NCBI RefSeq assembly: GCF_000719975.1
Contig: NZ_JOIJ01000003.1
Location: 308,979 to 372,978, forward strand
Direction of reading: 5' to 3'
From: Prauserella rugosa
GTDB lineage: Bacteria; Actinomycetota; Actinomycetes; Mycobacteriales; Pseudonocardiaceae
Length of the DNA stretch: 64,000 nucleotides
Below are positions 63,559 through 64,000 of this stretch, one piece after another; the stretch's first letter is position 1; the number at the start of each line of letters is the position of its first letter. Under the pieces are notes generated by a model. The model saw nothing but the letters and a program-made list of their open reading frames with translations. It ran no database searches and was not told the DNA's origin. A program made the position numbers and the translations under genes.

Positions 63559-63905
63559 TCATTGATGTTACCTGTGGCGACCGTGTCGGCCGCCGAACAA
63601 GGCAGGACCTCGCCCAAACCCTTCCGCACAGCGTTTCTCTGGCAGTTGAGTGTCCAGAGGAGCCGTACGATGGCGATTTACAGGGCGGTGACGTAGTTCT
63701 GCGGTTCCATGACGTCGGCCCGATTGACCGGTTTGAACTCGACGTGCTCATCGAGGTGAAGTCGAAGTGGTTTCCGTCCCGAGCAGGAGACCGTCAGAGG
63801 CGCGTTGACGACATTCTGGACCGTGCGAAGGAAACCTTGCCCAACGACTTCCATGTCGGTGTGTATCTCGCTCTTCCGGTCGCGTCATGGGCTGAACCGG
63901 ACTAG
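63552..63905 (+). CDS. Tautomerase-like small protein
   Basis: 117 residues beginning MPIIDVTCGDR; after Met removal, Pro-1 is the catalytic base in the 4-oxalocrotonate tautomerase superfamily. Its length suggests a two-unit (cis-CaaD-like) member, or a relative that only shares the N-terminus. The TAG stop is formed by the CTAG (63902-63905) at which the IS5-like element starts. Base composition is lower in GC than the flanking cluster. Confidence 0.5.
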   Translation: MPIIDVTCGDRVGRRTRQDLAQTLPHSVSLAVECPEEPYDGDLQGGDVVLRFHDVGPIDRFELDVLIEVKSKWFPSRAGDRQRRVDDILDRAKETLPNDFHVGVYLALPVASWAEPD

Positions 63906-64000
63906 TGCGTGTCTGACAATGTTTTGGTCCAGGTGGTCACGGCGTGGAGGACGACCGCTGATCGGTAGATGGTGGCGAGTTTGTCGTAGCGCGTGGCCAG
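63902..64000 (-). mobile_element. C-terminal end of an IS5-family transposase
   Basis: Read on the minus strand, the last 98 bp give LATRYDKLATIYRSAVVLHA followed by VTTWTKTLSDTH and TAG. This is the typical C-terminus of actinobacterial IS5-type DDE transposases (TRYDKLATIYR). The terminal repeat TGCGTGTCTGACAATG starts at 63906 and is inside the coding sequence. The stop codon is supplied by the CTAG flank. The element continues outside the window. Confidence 0.8.

Overview
High-GC actinobacterial chromosome segment, most likely from the family Pseudonocardiaceae (Saccharomonospora, Prauserella or Amycolatopsis relatives). The genus is an inference from gene content and synteny. Supporting features are the mismatch endonuclease NucS, MurA with Asp in place of the usual Cys, many GTG starts and TGA-based ATGA/GTGA overlaps, and the conserved block prmC - threonylcarbamoyl-AMP synthase - wecA - atpI - atpBEFHAGDC - DUF2550 - cob(I)alamin adenosyltransferase - murA.

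Layout. 1-13.9 kb holds mixed housekeeping and metabolic genes: a truncated membrane protein, a HAD phosphatase, a MITE-like insertion, proS, yaaA, an FAD oxidoreductase, a DEAD-box RNA helicase with a Gly/Arg tail, a PIG-L deacetylase, a BioF-like protein that lacks the PLP lysine, a nucleotide-pyrophosphatase-like protein, and a TetR-controlled hydrolase/membrane protein pair. 13.9-18.4 kb holds the PTS-type dihydroxyacetone kinase genes dhaKLM and a sodium/solute symporter with its small partner. 18.8-25.8 kb holds nucS, a Nudix hydrolase, a RibD-like reductase, an enoyl-CoA hydratase, an ectoine-type ABC importer (ehuBCDA) and a LysE exporter. 25.8-39.5 kb is the cell-wall/ATP-synthase core block.

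From 39.6 kb to the right edge the window is accessory DNA: a MerR-regulated hydrolase/flavin monooxygenase pair and then a biosynthetic gene cluster (about 41.6-63.2 kb). Its core is a minus-strand run of 17 genes, mostly joined by 4-bp stop/start overlaps. They encode a ketoreductase, ACP, FabZ-like dehydratase, GcvT-like folate protein, a single-chain fusion of ketosynthase with a chain-length-factor-like domain, nitroreductase, FAD oxidoreductase, epoxide-hydrolase-like protein, malonyltransferase, a degenerate and a normal AcpS-type phosphopantetheinyl transferase, a SnoaL-like protein with a Cys-rich tail, an alpha/beta hydrolase, a cytosolic beta-helix protein and a three-gene ABC exporter. 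A class A aromatic hydroxylase, a SARP regulator, a glycosyltransferase and a sugar aminotransferase flank this run. Together they predict a highly reduced (polyene-type) product of an iterative type II PKS, oxidised, glycosylated (probably with an aminosugar) and exported. No aromatase/cyclase of the classical aromatic type II kind, no adenylation domain and no deoxysugar pathway is present in the window.

The right end is littered with ends of an IS5-like element and related MITE fragments, and the window stops inside a transposase gene. The accessory block appears to sit between prmC and the position where prfA normally lies, which suggests insertion into the rho-rpmE-prfA-prmC-atp region.
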